This document shows positions 1-8,431 of a DNA stretch of 36,570 nucleotides, piece by piece. The notes under the pieces were generated by a model, which was given only the letters and a program-made list of their open reading frames with translations, had not been told where the DNA came from and searched no databases. A program made the translations under genes and the position numbers. This stretch comes from an uncultured Lachnospiraceae bacterium (GTDB lineage: Bacteria > Bacillota > Clostridia > Lachnospirales > Lachnospiraceae). The stretch lies in the NCBI GenBank assembly GCA_947576945.1, contig CANPTH010000041.1, positions 1 to 36,570 of the forward strand. Direction: 5' to 3'. Numbering within the stretch: the first letter of the stretch is position 1; the number at the start of each line of letters is the position of its first letter.

Positions 1-217
1 TTTTCTCAACCTTCTTTCTTGGAATTCCCTATATTTGAATTATACAGGAAGCTCCATTACAATTATCTTTCTTGAAAACTTGTAAACTGTTTGCTTCGCA
101 AATTTTTTCTTTCAGAAAAAACAGGCAGTTGACAAGTTGGTTACACTTTTGGTTACACTTGATTAGCTGATGTGCGGAAAGCTCCTTTCTATGAGAGTTT
201 ACGGTGTGGGGAAATTC
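1..217. other. End of a putative integrated element with arm-site-like direct repeats
   Basis: No convincing gene is seen here. The sequence is AT-rich and carries two adjacent direct copies of GGTTACACTT (139-148 and 151-160, period 12), about 60 bp before a tRNA 3' end. Tandem short repeats beside a tRNA 3' fragment are typical of the arm-binding region of a tyrosine integrase (known for integrative elements in general). That this is the end of such an element is inference. The element body and its integrase would lie upstream of the window. Confidence 0.4.
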
Positions 218-238
218 GTTCAAGTCCCATCTTCCGCA
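218..238 (+). other. tRNA-Leu 3'-end fragment, probable att site
   Basis: These 21 nt match the usual 3' end of a bacterial tRNA-Leu: G53, T-loop TTCAAGT, 3' side of the T-stem, 3' acceptor strand CTTCCGC and discriminator A. The preceding bases do not form the 5' side of the T-stem (ATTCG cannot pair with CCCAT), and no tRNA body or encoded CCA is present. The fragment is therefore not a functional tRNA. It is followed at once by a strong terminator, as at a real tRNA end. The simplest reading is the attachment-site duplicate left when an element integrated into a tRNA-Leu gene. Confidence 0.55.
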
Positions 239-246
239 GTAAATGA

Positions 247-292
247 ATGATGTAGATTTGAGTTGAAAACTCAGATCTACATCATTTTTTGT
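247..292 (+). terminator. Intrinsic terminator after the tRNA-Leu fragment
   Basis: An 18-bp stem (247-264 with 268-285, one G-T wobble, loop GAA) is followed by TTTTTT. It probably served the original tRNA-Leu gene and now insulates the two-component operon from the element. Confidence 0.85.
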
Positions 293-438
293 TTTATGAT
301 GATTGATACAGCATCAGGTTTTCTGTAAAAGGTAATCAAAGAAGTACCAAGACATATGTTTGGTTCATAATTTGCACAGGAAAGAAGATATTCTGTACAT
401 TACAATTTTGTAAGCTGGCGCAATTTTGTTTCTGCCTG

Positions 439-484
439 TGGTATAGTAACATTGAGTTATCAGTTTGCGACAGAAACCGGAGGG
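439..484 (+). promoter_or_regulatory. Extended -10 promoter and RBS of the two-component operon
   Basis: TGG-TATAGT (439-447) is an extended -10 box; no good -35 lies at 17 bp. A GGAGGG ribosome binding site at 479-484 stands 8 nt before the ATG at 493. Nothing further is recognised between 293 and 438. Confidence 0.5.
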
Positions 485-492
485 AAACGCGG

Positions 493-1179
493 ATGCAGAA
501 AATACTGCTTTTGGAGGATGACATCAGCCTGATCGACGGGCTGACTTATTCACTTAAGAAGAACGGATTTGAGATAACGGTGGCAAGATCGGTCAAAGAG
601 GCCGGCGCGCTTCTGACTGGCGGAGACAGTGAATTTGATCTGTTTCTGTTTGATGTGACGCTGCCGGATGGGAATGGGTTCTATCTGTGTGAGCGGCTGC
701 GGGCGGAGGGCAATGAGACGCCGATCATATTCCTGACGGCTGCGGACGAGGAGATCAATGTGGTCAGAGGATTGGACTGCGGCGGGGACGACTATATCAC
801 GAAGCCATTTAAACTGGGGGAGCTGTGCTCGCGGATTCGGGCGCTTCTGCGGCGCAGTACGGGACGCAGAGCAGAGGACGGAATCCTCAGATCCGGCAGC
901 CTTACCGTTAATCTCACGGAGGGCAGGGTAATGCTGGGTGGAGAGCCGGTGGACTGTACGGGGGCGGAGTATCGGCTGTTGTGTCTGTTTCTTGCAAACC
1001 GTGGCAAAGTGCTCTCACGTTCTTTGATCCTTGATAAGCTGTGGGACGGTGCGGGGAATTTCGTGGACGACAATACGCTTTCCGTGTATGTGCGGAGGCT
1101 GCGGGAGAAACTGGAACAGGATCCTTCGTCGCCGGAACATCTGAAGACGGTAAGGGGACTGGGATATCAGTGGGTATAG
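493..1179 (+). CDS. OmpR/PhoB-family response regulator
   Basis: DNA-binding response regulator of 228 residues. The receiver domain (about 1-115) has the acidic pair D9-D10, phosphoacceptor D54 in LFDVTLPDGNG, T82 and the conserved K104 in TKPF. The C-terminal half (about 130-228) is a winged-helix trans_reg_C domain ending in VRGLGYQWV, typical of OmpR regulators. The start is fixed by a well-spaced GGAGGG site. It is followed 10 bp later by its histidine kinase and then by an ABC ATPase and permease, so it probably controls that transporter in response to an envelope signal. Family assignment is secure; the signal and regulon are inference. Confidence 0.96.
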   Translation: MQKILLLEDDISLIDGLTYSLKKNGFEITVARSVKEAGALLTGGDSEFDLFLFDVTLPDGNGFYLCERLRAEGNETPIIFLTAADEEINVVRGLDCGGDDYITKPFKLGELCSRIRALLRRSTGRRAEDGILRSGSLTVNLTEGRVMLGGEPVDCTGAEYRLLCLFLANRGKVLSRSLILDKLWDGAGNFVDDNTLSVYVRRLREKLEQDPSSPEHLKTVRGLGYQWV

Positions 1180-1189
1180 GGAGGTTGGA

Positions 1190-2437
1190 GTGAGAGGGAT
1201 GAACGGTCTGAAGTTTTTACAGGATAGACAGACCCGACAGCTGTATGGGTTTCTAGCAATAGTCTGCGTTTTGCAGGCTTTCTTTTTGGGGATCTGCGGT
1301 GTCTGGCATGTATCCGATATCCGGCATGTACTGGTGGAACGGGAGCTGACGGTATCGTCTTATTTGTTGGAACAGGGGATCTGGCCCGAAGTGGTCGCGG
1401 CGGCATGGAATCATACGGAAGTGACGGAGGCAGGGAGAAAGCTGCTTTGGCAGATCGGGCATACGGAGCAGATGCAAAGTTATCTATTGCTGCTCACGGG
1501 ACAGACAGCAGGCTCTTATCTGCTGGTATTACTCGCAGGAGGCATTCTTTTTACGGCAGTGCTGCTGATCGGCGCGGGGTTTTTTCTGCAGAGAAGAGAG
1601 AGGGCCTATGAAGCGGCAGAACGGATCGTCACCGGATATGCAGAGGAGCGGTTTACGCAACAGCTGCCCGTGGGAGAGACGGGTGCCCTCTATCGGCTCT
1701 ATAGCAGAGTAGAGCAGCTGGCATTGTCGCTGCAGGCCAAAAGCGAGACGGAACGTCGTTCCAAGGAATTCCTGTGGGACATGATCTCGGATATATCCCA
1801 CCAGCTGAAGACACCGTTGGCTGCGCTTGCCATGTATATGGAGATCATGGCGGAGGAGGCCGGGCGGGAAGAGACTGTGCGCAGCTTCACGGAGAAATCC
1901 ATGCGGTCGCTGGAACGGATGGAACAGCTGATCCTGTCGCTTCTGAAAATGGCGCGGCTGGACACGGGCAGCATCATCTTCGAGAAGCGGCAGTGCTATA
2001 TGTGGGAGGTAGTATCGCAGGCGGTCGGTGAACTGTCAGAGCGGGCGGCGCGGGAAGGAAAGAGGATCGTACAGGAGGGACGTGTGGAGGAACAGATCTG
2101 CTGCGATCCGGCCTGGACGCAGGAGGCGCTCGGCAATCTTGTGAAAAACGCGCTGGATCACACGAAAGCAGGCGGTATGATCCGAATCTGCTGGCAGCGT
2201 TCCCCGGTGCTGATACGGTTATCGGTGGAAGATGATGGATGTGGTATCCCGCCGGAAGATATGCACCATATTTTCAAACGTTTCTATCGGAGCAGGCAGA
2301 CGGATGGCAGGCAGGGGGTGGGGCTCGGACTCTCTCTGGCCAAAAGGATCGTGGAGGAACAGGGCGGCAGTCTGTCGGTGGAGAGCCGGCCGGGGGAGGG
2401 CAGTGTGTTTTGGATCTCATTTCCGGTCTCAGGCTGA
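1190..2437 (+). CDS. Sensor histidine kinase
   Basis: Membrane histidine kinase of 415 residues, partner of the regulator 10 bp upstream. It has two transmembrane helices (about 19-38 and 108-133) enclosing an extracellular segment of about 70 residues with no recognised domain, then a HisKA domain with phospho-acceptor H204 in DISHQLKTPL. The HATPase_c domain shows the N box (LGNLVKNALDH), G1 (DDGCGIP), F box (IFKRFYR) and G2 (GVGLGLSLAK). I chose the GTG at 1190 because AGGGAGG (1178-1184) lies 5 nt before it; the ATG at 1199 would be 14 nt away. Unlike BceS-type kinases, which have almost no extracellular loop, this one has a small sensor region and may detect a ligand directly. Confidence 0.95.
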   Translation: MRGMNGLKFLQDRQTRQLYGFLAIVCVLQAFFLGICGVWHVSDIRHVLVERELTVSSYLLEQGIWPEVVAAAWNHTEVTEAGRKLLWQIGHTEQMQSYLLLLTGQTAGSYLLVLLAGGILFTAVLLIGAGFFLQRRERAYEAAERIVTGYAEERFTQQLPVGETGALYRLYSRVEQLALSLQAKSETERRSKEFLWDMISDISHQLKTPLAALAMYMEIMAEEAGREETVRSFTEKSMRSLERMEQLILSLLKMARLDTGSIIFEKRQCYMWEVVSQAVGELSERAAREGKRIVQEGRVEEQICCDPAWTQEALGNLVKNALDHTKAGGMIRICWQRSPVLIRLSVEDDGCGIPPEDMHHIFKRFYRSRQTDGRQGVGLGLSLAKRIVEEQGGSLSVESRPGEGSVFWISFPVSG

Positions 2438-2602
2438 GCGGACAGTGTGCCAGGCCCGGACATGAAGAGGACGGCAGCTTACAGATGTGTAAGCCGGGAT
2501 TCACCGGGGCGTAAGGTTCTGGTGGTATGCTTTTCCTGTACGTACAAGAAACAACACGAAGAATATCCGCTGCAGAGCGTAACAGAAAGGCAGGTCATAG
2601 TA

Positions 2603-3286
2603 TTGGAGATCGTAAGAGTAGAGAATCTGAGCAAAACATACGGAAAAGGCGAGGCCAGGGTGGCGGCCCTTAAGAATGTCTCCTTTTCCATGGAAAGAGG
2701 GCAGTTTGGGGCCGTTGTGGGCGCATCCGGTTCGGGGAAGAGCACGCTGCTCAACTGCGTGGGAGGATTGGACCGGGCGGATGCCGGGAAGGTTTTCATA
2801 AGTGGCAGAGATCTGTTTGGCATGGATGAAAATGAGCGGACGGTTTTCCGCAGGCAGAATATCGGGTTTATCTTCCAGTCCTTTCATCTGATCCAGGAGC
2901 TGAACGTGGAGCAGAACATCGTTTTCCCGTTGCTGCTGGACTATCGGAAGCCGGAACGGGAACGGGTGGAGGAGATCCTGGAGGTACTGGGGCTGGAGAA
3001 CAGACGTAAGCATTTGCCGGGGCAGCTTTCCGGCGGGCAGCAGCAGCGGGTGGCTATCGGGCGGGCGCTGATCATGCGTCCGGCGCTGGTGTTGGCCGAC
3101 GAGCCGACGGGAAATCTGGATTCCCGGAACAGTCAGGACGTGATGGATCTTCTGTGCAGCGCGGCCAGACATTATCAGCAGACCGTGCTGATGATCACCC
3201 ACAACAGGGATCTGGCATCCTCGGCTGACCGGGTATTTCAGGTGACTGACGGTGTGGTGTGTGAGCTGGGAGGTGAGGGACGATGA
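2603..3286 (+). CDS. MacB/LolD-type ABC transporter ATP-binding protein
   Basis: ATPase of 227 residues for the permease that follows. It shows Walker [10 protein letters not shown] (about 40-48), Q-loop in FIFQSFHL, signature [15 protein letters not shown], Walker [13 protein letters not shown] and the switch histidine in MITHNRD. The open frame reaches back to a GTG at 2447, but family length and the site GAAAGGCAGG (2585-2594), 8 nt before TTG 2603, support the TTG start and an N-terminus of [14 protein letters not shown]. The 165-bp gap after the kinase holds no clear terminator or promoter, so the four genes probably form one operon. The 3' end overlaps the permease start by 4 nt (ATGA), implying translational coupling. 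Confidence 0.93.
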   Translation: MEIVRVENLSKTYGKGEARVAALKNVSFSMERGQFGAVVGASGSGKSTLLNCVGGLDRADAGKVFISGRDLFGMDENERTVFRRQNIGFIFQSFHLIQELNVEQNIVFPLLLDYRKPERERVEEILEVLGLENRRKHLPGQLSGGQQQRVAIGRALIMRPALVLADEPTGNLDSRNSQDVMDLLCSAARHYQQTVLMITHNRDLASSADRVFQVTDGVVCELGGEGR

Positions 3287-5655
3287 AGCATTATCTGGAA
3301 TTGACCGCGATCTTCGCCGGACAGCACAAGCGGCAGACACGTATGACCAGACTCTGTATTGTGCTGGCGGTATTCCTGGTGACGGTGATCTTCGGTATGG
3401 CAGATATGGAAATGCGGTCGCAGATGATACAGGCAGTAAAAAGCGACGGCAGCTGGCATGCGGGCTTCGTGGCGGATGCACGACAGGGGGCGCTGATCGG
3501 TGCGCGGCCGGAGGTGGAGCAGATCGCCCGGTATGGGGCAGTGAACTACAGACTGCAGGATGGTTACCGGATCGAGGGTGTGGAGACCTGTATCTGCGGC
3601 CTGGACCGGAACCTGTTGGAAATGTTTCCGGATGTGACGATCCTGGAAGGAAGCTTTCCCGGTCAGCCGGATGAGGCTATGCTCAACGAGACGGCCAAAA
3701 GCCGTCTGGGCCTGCAGGTGGGCGATCTTGTCAGTCTGACGGTGCCTCAGGGCATAAGCAGGCAGTATAAGATCACCGGCATCACGAAGGATACGATATT
3801 GGAAGCGGAACATGACGCCTTTGGAATGCTGCTTACCGTGGAAGGGTATGACGCCCTGCATACGAAGGAAACAGGGGCGGAACAGGAGATGGTCTATTAT
3901 GTGACATTCAGAAGCTTCTGTAATATCCAGAAGGCTGTCGGCGATATCACGGCGCAGCTTGGCTTTGCACCGGAACAGGTGCGGCAGAATGTGAAAGTGC
4001 TGGCGCTCATGTTTCAGAGCGGGGATTCCTATTTGATACAGTTCTACTTCGTGGCGGCGATACTGGCGGTGCTGGTGGCAGTGGCGGGCATCTTCATGAT
4101 CGCGGCCAGCATGAACAGCAGCATTGCGCGCCGGACGGAATTCTTCGGGATGCTGCGCTGTCTGGGCGCCACGCAGAAACAGGTGGTTCGATTTGTCAAA
4201 AAGGAGGCGCTTTTATGGTGCAGGTCTGCCGTTCCGGCAGGAGTGCTTGCCGGTGTGGTGGTGGTATGGCTGCTGTGCGGGATGCTGCGGTTTTTAAGTC
4301 CGGGGCTTTTTGAAGGAATGCCTGTGTTTGGAGTGAGCATTCCAAGTATTGCGGTGGGCATTCTGCTGGGGATCGTCACGGTACTTCTGGCAGCAGGAGC
4401 GCCGGCGCGAAAGGCGGCAGGGGTATCGCCGCTGACGGCCGTGTCCGGCAATGCAGGTACGGTGCAGGCGGCGAAGCGGGCGGCTGACACGAGGTTCTTT
4501 AAGGTGGATACGGCGCTGGGGGTTCATCACGCATCGGGCAGTAAGAAGAATTATATGCTGGTGACGGGTTCTTTTGCCTTCAGTATCATCCTGTTTTTGG
4601 CTTTCAGTACGGCGGTCGATTTTATGCATCGTGCGATCACGCCGCTGCGGCCGCAGGCGCCGGACCTCTATGCCTACGACGGCGGCTACGCGAATGTTAT
4701 TCCGACAGAGCTTGCCGGTACGCTGCGGGATCGTCCCGGTGTCAGGAGAGTTTTCGGCAGGGGGTATGTGCAGGTCACGGCGCCTTTAGACGGGCAGGAG
4801 ACGGATTTTACGATCCTGTCCTATGACGCGCAGCAATTCAAATGGGCGAAACGGGATCTGCTGGAGGGGGATCTCGCTGAGGCGGCAGACGGTAAAGGCG
4901 TGCTGGCAGCCTGGCGGGAGAAAGGGCAGATACCGGCAGGCAGTAAGATCATGCTGCCTTTAGGAGGAAGCGTGGCAGAGGTTACCGTGGCCGGTACGCT
5001 GGGAGATGTTCCGTTCAGTTACGGGAGGAATCCGAATATCGGCAGCAGCGAGACGCTGTTGATCTGTTCCGAAGAGCTGTTTCAGAGCCTGACCGGGGAA
5101 CGTGGCTATGCGGTGCTGGATCTGCAGGTGGAACCGGATATAACGGATGCAGAGGTGGCGCAGATCAGAAAGGAGATCGAACAGGCCTGCGGGGCAGGTA
5201 TTTCTTTTTCGGATAAAAGGCTGAGTAACCGGGAAGTGAAGGGCGCGGGCTATTCGATGGCTGTCTTTCTCTATGGATTCCTGATTATCATTGCACTGCT
5301 GGCCTTTTTCAATATCATCAACTGCATTGCCATGAGTGTGTCAGCAAGAATGCGGGAATATGGGGCTATGCGGGCTATCGGTATGAGCGATTCCCAGCTG
5401 GTGCGGATGATCGTCGGGGAGGCGTTGTCCTATACGGTATCCGGTGTGTTCTTCGGATGCATCATCGGTCTGCCGCTCAATCGGATGCTGTTTCATCAGC
5501 TTGTTACATCCCGTTGGGGTGAACAATGGCAGATGCCGCTCAGGGAACTTGTGGTCATCGTGGTGGTGATGGGGGTGGCGGTCTGGCTGGCAGTGCAGGG
5601 TCCGGCCAGACGGATCAGGCAGATGATAGTGGTGGATATGGTTGGGACAGGTTAA
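3283..5655 (+). CDS. FtsX/MacB-type ABC transporter permease
   Basis: Permease of 790 residues with two FtsX-type domains. Predicted helices are TM1 about 22-40, then an extracellular domain (about 45-240), TM2-4 (about 247-275, 308-330, 345-367), TM5 (about 421-445), a second extracellular domain (446-655) and TM6-8 (about 657-682, 707-730, 748-768). The cytoplasmic coupling segments EFFGMLRCLGATQKQV and EYGAMRAIGMSDSQLV are the characteristic FtsX motif, present twice. Such proteins usually act as mechanotransmitters or export peptides or lipids rather than small solutes. With the two-component system upstream, a role in antimicrobial peptide or envelope-stress resistance is plausible but not proven; the substrate is unknown. 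The architecture (8 TM, two ectodomains) differs from BceB (10 TM, one ectodomain). Confidence 0.92.
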   Translation: MKHYLELTAIFAGQHKRQTRMTRLCIVLAVFLVTVIFGMADMEMRSQMIQAVKSDGSWHAGFVADARQGALIGARPEVEQIARYGAVNYRLQDGYRIEGVETCICGLDRNLLEMFPDVTILEGSFPGQPDEAMLNETAKSRLGLQVGDLVSLTVPQGISRQYKITGITKDTILEAEHDAFGMLLTVEGYDALHTKETGAEQEMVYYVTFRSFCNIQKAVGDITAQLGFAPEQVRQNVKVLALMFQSGDSYLIQFYFVAAILAVLVAVAGIFMIAASMNSSIARRTEFFGMLRCLGATQKQVVRFVKKEALLWCRSAVPAGVLAGVVVVWLLCGMLRFLSPGLFEGMPVFGVSIPSIAVGILLGIVTVLLAAGAPARKAAGVSPLTAVSGNAGTVQAAKRAADTRFFKVDTALGVHHASGSKKNYMLVTGSFAFSIILFLAFSTAVDFMHRAITPLRPQAPDLYAYDGGYANVIPTELAGTLRDRPGVRRVFGRGYVQVTAPLDGQETDFTILSYDAQQFKWAKRDLLEGDLAEAADGKGVLAAWREKGQIPAGSKIMLPLGGSVAEVTVAGTLGDVPFSYGRNPNIGSSETLLICSEELFQSLTGERGYAVLDLQVEPDITDAEVAQIRKEIEQACGAGISFSDKRLSNREVKGAGYSMAVFLYGFLIIIALLAFFNIINCIAMSVSARMREYGAMRAIGMSDSQLVRMIVGEALSYTVSGVFFGCIIGLPLNRMLFHQLVTSRWGEQWQMPLRELVVIVVVMGVAVWLAVQGPARRIRQMIVVDMVGTG

Positions 5656-5692
5656 TATTCATCGGTGAGGGGCTGGATGCCTGAAACCGTGG

Positions 5693-5754
5693 TTTACACT
5701 TTTCATGTACTTTGTTATAATCGAAACAGATAGAGATAGAAAGCGGCATGGAGG
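5693..5754 (+). promoter_or_regulatory. Sigma-A promoter and RBS of the mgtC-like gene
   Basis: TTTACA (5693-5698), 17-bp spacer, TATAAT (5716-5721). A GGAGG ribosome binding site at 5750-5754 stands 6 nt before ATG 5761. This is a near-consensus promoter and separates the gene from the ABC operon. Confidence 0.85.
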
Positions 5755-5760
5755 ATTAGT

Positions 5761-6453
5761 ATGGGAAATATGGCAGCGGAAATAACCTCCGAACTCTCTT
5801 TATTGTCGGTTGTCATGCGTCTGGCGTTTGCCACATTCATCGGTGCGCTGGTGGGAGTGGAGCGCAGCAGCAGAGGACGCGGCGCGGGTGTGAAGACGCA
5901 TGCGCTGGTAAGCATGGGGGCGGCGCTTGTGATGCTGACCAGCGAGTATATGAGGATTAGTTTACATAATACTGGAGATATGGCTCGGATGGGGGCACAG
6001 ATCATCAGTGGTATCGGCTTTCTGGGAGCGGGAACGATCATCGTCACCGGCCGCAACCATGTGAGAGGGCTGACAACGGCGGCGGGACTCTGGGTATGTG
6101 CCTGTGAAGGAATGGCCGTGGGGATCGGGTTCTGGAAGGGCGCGGTGGTGGCGCTGTTGTTCATTATGCTTACGCTGCGGGTACTGGTGAAACTGGATCA
6201 GAATCTGCACAGCCATGCAAAATCTTTCGAATTGTATGTGGAGTTCGACGAGGGTGCGGATATCCGGCAATTCATGAAGGAAGTGAATACGCGCAATGCG
6301 GTGCTTAAGGGCATGGAGATGGCGAGAGGCAAGATTGATCCCAACGACAAATCAGTGATTGCCAGCTTCGAGATGTACAGAGGCAAGGACAGGCCGGATC
6401 TGGTACAGTGGATCCGCAGTCAGAAGTATATATTATTTGTGGAAGAACTGTAG
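5761..6453 (+). CDS. MgtC/SapB family membrane protein
   Basis: Protein of 230 residues. The N-terminal MgtC domain (about 1-145) has four to five hydrophobic segments and the family motifs GALVGVERSSRGRGAGVKTH and GIGFLGAGTIIV, followed by VRGLTTAAGLWVCACEGMA. The C-terminal 80 residues are soluble and resemble the ACT-like domain of longer MgtC proteins. MgtC proteins are inner-membrane factors linked to growth at low magnesium and, in pathogens, to modulation of ATP synthase; their biochemical activity is not settled. The gene is monocistronic: it has its own consensus promoter, and a terminator whose left arm contains the stop codon. Confidence 0.93.
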   Translation: MGNMAAEITSELSLLSVVMRLAFATFIGALVGVERSSRGRGAGVKTHALVSMGAALVMLTSEYMRISLHNTGDMARMGAQIISGIGFLGAGTIIVTGRNHVRGLTTAAGLWVCACEGMAVGIGFWKGAVVALLFIMLTLRVLVKLDQNLHSHAKSFELYVEFDEGADIRQFMKEVNTRNAVLKGMEMARGKIDPNDKSVIASFEMYRGKDRPDLVQWIRSQKYILFVEEL

Positions 6454-6479
6454 GGGATTTTATTTCCCTGCAGTTTTTT
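6446..6479 (+). terminator. Intrinsic terminator of the mgtC-like gene
   Basis: A 10-bp stem (AACTGTAGGG 6446-6455 with CCCTGCAGTT 6466-6475) is followed by TTTTTT overlapping its end. The TAG stop codon (6451-6453) lies inside the left arm. Confidence 0.85.
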
Positions 6480-6482
6480 AGT

Positions 6483-6798
6483 AACAGGCTCTTTACAATT
6501 GAAATATTTGACTTTTGAGTTTACTCCTTCTGCCGGTGTCTGAGCATGTAATTGTTCACATAGCAGATCAGAAACAGGAGCAGTTTTTCCACATCCTGAC
6601 ATCGTAAGAACATGTAGAATTTTCTCATAGAAGACGCGGCGCGAGTCGCTGCCTTTGTGCAGTTCCGTGAGAATGCGGCCGTCCTTTAAGAACAGGATCC
6701 GGCTGGCGTAGATGGCGCAAAAGGCATCATGGGTCACCACCTTGAACAGATAGAGAAGGAGGAACTTCCCTTCTTGAAATTTGTAATAAACAGGCTCT
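6483..6798. repeat. 10-bp direct repeats framing the ABC remnant
   Basis: AACAGGCTCT occurs at 6483-6492 and again at 6789-6798, on either side of the antisense ABC-ATPase fragment. They may be a deletion scar or an insertion footprint; chance cannot be excluded for 10 bp. Confidence 0.4.
6590..6740 (-). pseudogene. C-terminal remnant of a BceA-like ABC ATPase
   Basis: On the minus strand, translation from 6740 reads VTHDAFCAIYASRILFLKDG, then a TELHKG-like stretch and FYEKILHVLTM. This is the switch-histidine to C-terminus segment of BceA/YxdL-type ATPases. The upstream part (Walker A, signature, Walker B) is missing: the bases before GGTGGTGACC do not code for the expected preceding residues. 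After about 50 residues similarity fades although the frame stays open to 6420. No start signal is apparent. I read this as a decayed fragment left by deletion of a peptide-resistance ABC gene, lying between the mgtC terminator and the glnA promoter. Confidence 0.75.
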
Positions 6799-6811
6799 CG
6801 GCTTTTCAGGC

Positions 6812-6840
6812 TTTACACCTTTCTGAAAATCCACTACAAT
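6812..6840 (+). promoter_or_regulatory. Sigma-A promoter of glnA
   Basis: TTTACA (6812-6817), 17-bp spacer, TACAAT (6835-6840). The transcript would carry a leader of about 140 nt before the ATG. That leader contains short hairpins (for example GCAAG-GAG-CTTGC near 6869) but nothing I can assign to a known riboswitch or ANTAR element. Confidence 0.8.
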
Positions 6841-6987
6841 AAGTATACAGACAATTTCACAATGCAGCAAGGAGCTTGCGACCTTTATAATTCAGGAAAA
6901 TCAAGTGGCTGGATGCAGTACAGTCTGCGGCTGGACGGGGTGTGAACTGTAACTGTACCAGGTGATGACGACAAGGAGGACAGGATT

Positions 6988-8424
6988 ATGGACAGAAGTA
7001 AGGCAATCAGGCAGCTGTGCGAAGAGCAGAATATCCGTATGATTGACTTTAAGATGACGGATATTGACGGAAGATGGCGGCACATTACCATTCCGGTGGA
7101 GCGGTTTGGCGAGGATACGTTTACGTACGGGATCGGATTTGACGGTTCCAATTATGGGTATGCGCCGATTGAGAAGAGTGATATGGTATTTCTGCCGGAT
7201 CCGGATACTGCTTACGTGGATCCGTTTGCGGTTGTACCTACATTGACGATGTGCGGTAACGTGTGCACCATTGGCCAGGGGGAGAATAAGCCATTCGACC
7301 AGTATCCGAAGAATGTGAGCCTGCGGGCGGTGGAATATATGAAAGAGAGCGGTATCGCGGATCGTATGATCATCGGGCCGGAATTTGAGTTTTATCTGCT
7401 GGACAGCGCGCGGTTTGAAGTGCAGCCCCAGCAGTGCGGCTACCAGATCAATACCAGACAGGCGGAGTGGAACTGCAGCATGGATATGTACCGTCAGGGC
7501 AACAACGGCTACGAGGTGCCCTACAAGGGCGGTTATCATGTGGCGGCGCCCCAGGATGTGGGATATGACCTTAGAAGCCGCATGTGCATGATGATGGAGG
7601 ACTGGGGCATCCGTGTGAAATACCATCATCATGAAGTGGGTGGTCCGGGTCAGATGGAGATCGAGGTGGAGCTGGCTGATATGCCGGCTATGGCGGATAA
7701 TACCATGATCATCAAATATATTATTAAGAATCTGGCGGCCAGAGAAGGTAAGACGGCCACCTTTATGCCCAAGCCCATTTATCAGGAGGCGGGCAGCGGC
7801 CTGCATGTACATATGCTTCTGATGAAAGATGGTAAACCTTTATTTTATGATGCGGAAGGGTATTCAGGACTAAGCCGCACGGCTCATTATTTTATCGGCG
7901 GGTTGTTGAAGCATATTGCATCCTTGTGCGCTTTTACCAATCCTTCCACCAATTCCTTTAAGCGTCTGGTGCCGGGATTTGAAGCGCCGGTGACGGTTGG
8001 TTACGCGACTTCCAACCGCAGCGCGGTGATCCGTATTCCTGCTTATGCCAAGTCTCCTGAGGCAAAGCGTTTCGAGCTGCGCAATCCGGATGCGACGGCT
8101 AATCCCTATTATGCATATGCGGCGATCCTGATGGCGGGGCTGGACGGCATTGAGAACCGGATAGATCCGGAGGCAAACGGCTGGGGACCATATGATTTTA
8201 ACCTCTATACCTTGTCTGAGGAAGAGCAGAAGAAGATCAAGGGTCTGCCCAAATCTCTGGGCGAAGCGCTGGATGCGCTGGAAGCGGATCATGACTATCT
8301 GACGAAGGGCGGCGTCTTCCCGCAGAGACTGATCGACATCTGGGTGGCGCGTAAGCGGGGCGAACTGAAGAAGCTGGAGCAGATCCCGAATCCGGCGGAG
8401 TTTAAGATGTATTATGATCTGTAA
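6988..8424 (+). CDS. glnA: Type I glutamine synthetase
   Basis: Condenses ammonia and glutamate to glutamine with ATP; 478 residues. The beta-grasp N-terminus (MIDFKMTDIDGRWRHITIP) is followed by catalytic motifs GPEFEFYLLD, GGPGQMEIEVE, GSGLHVHM, NRSAVIRIP and ELRNPDATANPYYAYAA. An AAGGAGGA site at 6973-6980 sets the start. The length and C-terminal third resemble the GSI-beta class (E. coli about 469 residues) more than the 444-residue B. subtilis GSI-alpha. A tyrosine in FNLYTL (Y407) sits where GSI-beta enzymes are adenylylated. No GlnR box or glnR gene is visible nearby, so control probably differs from Bacillus. Confidence 0.95.
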   Translation: MDRSKAIRQLCEEQNIRMIDFKMTDIDGRWRHITIPVERFGEDTFTYGIGFDGSNYGYAPIEKSDMVFLPDPDTAYVDPFAVVPTLTMCGNVCTIGQGENKPFDQYPKNVSLRAVEYMKESGIADRMIIGPEFEFYLLDSARFEVQPQQCGYQINTRQAEWNCSMDMYRQGNNGYEVPYKGGYHVAAPQDVGYDLRSRMCMMMEDWGIRVKYHHHEVGGPGQMEIEVELADMPAMADNTMIIKYIIKNLAAREGKTATFMPKPIYQEAGSGLHVHMLLMKDGKPLFYDAEGYSGLSRTAHYFIGGLLKHIASLCAFTNPSTNSFKRLVPGFEAPVTVGYATSNRSAVIRIPAYAKSPEAKRFELRNPDATANPYYAYAAILMAGLDGIENRIDPEANGWGPYDFNLYTLSEEEQKKIKGLPKSLGEALDALEADHDYLTKGGVFPQRLIDIWVARKRGELKKLEQIPNPAEFKMYYDL

Positions 8425-8431
8425 TTAAGAT

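Noticed and set aside
29..223. 64-codon minus-strand open frame overlapping the tRNA fragment
   Set aside because: No ribosome binding site, runs through the arm-like repeats, and composition is unlike a protein; best read as non-coding element end.
2501..3481. Long antisense open frames opposite real genes (for example here, and 23714-24706)
   Set aside because: They are shadows of well-identified plus-strand genes in high-GC third-position codons, with no family similarity or start signals.
493..5655. Classical BceRS-BceAB module
   Set aside because: The kinase has a roughly 70-residue extracellular region and the permease has two FtsX units and two ectodomains; only the general gene order matches.
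6841..6987. ANTAR-type dual hairpin in the glnA leader
   Set aside because: A hairpin with a six-base loop exists near 6920, but the loop lacks the required A1 and G4.
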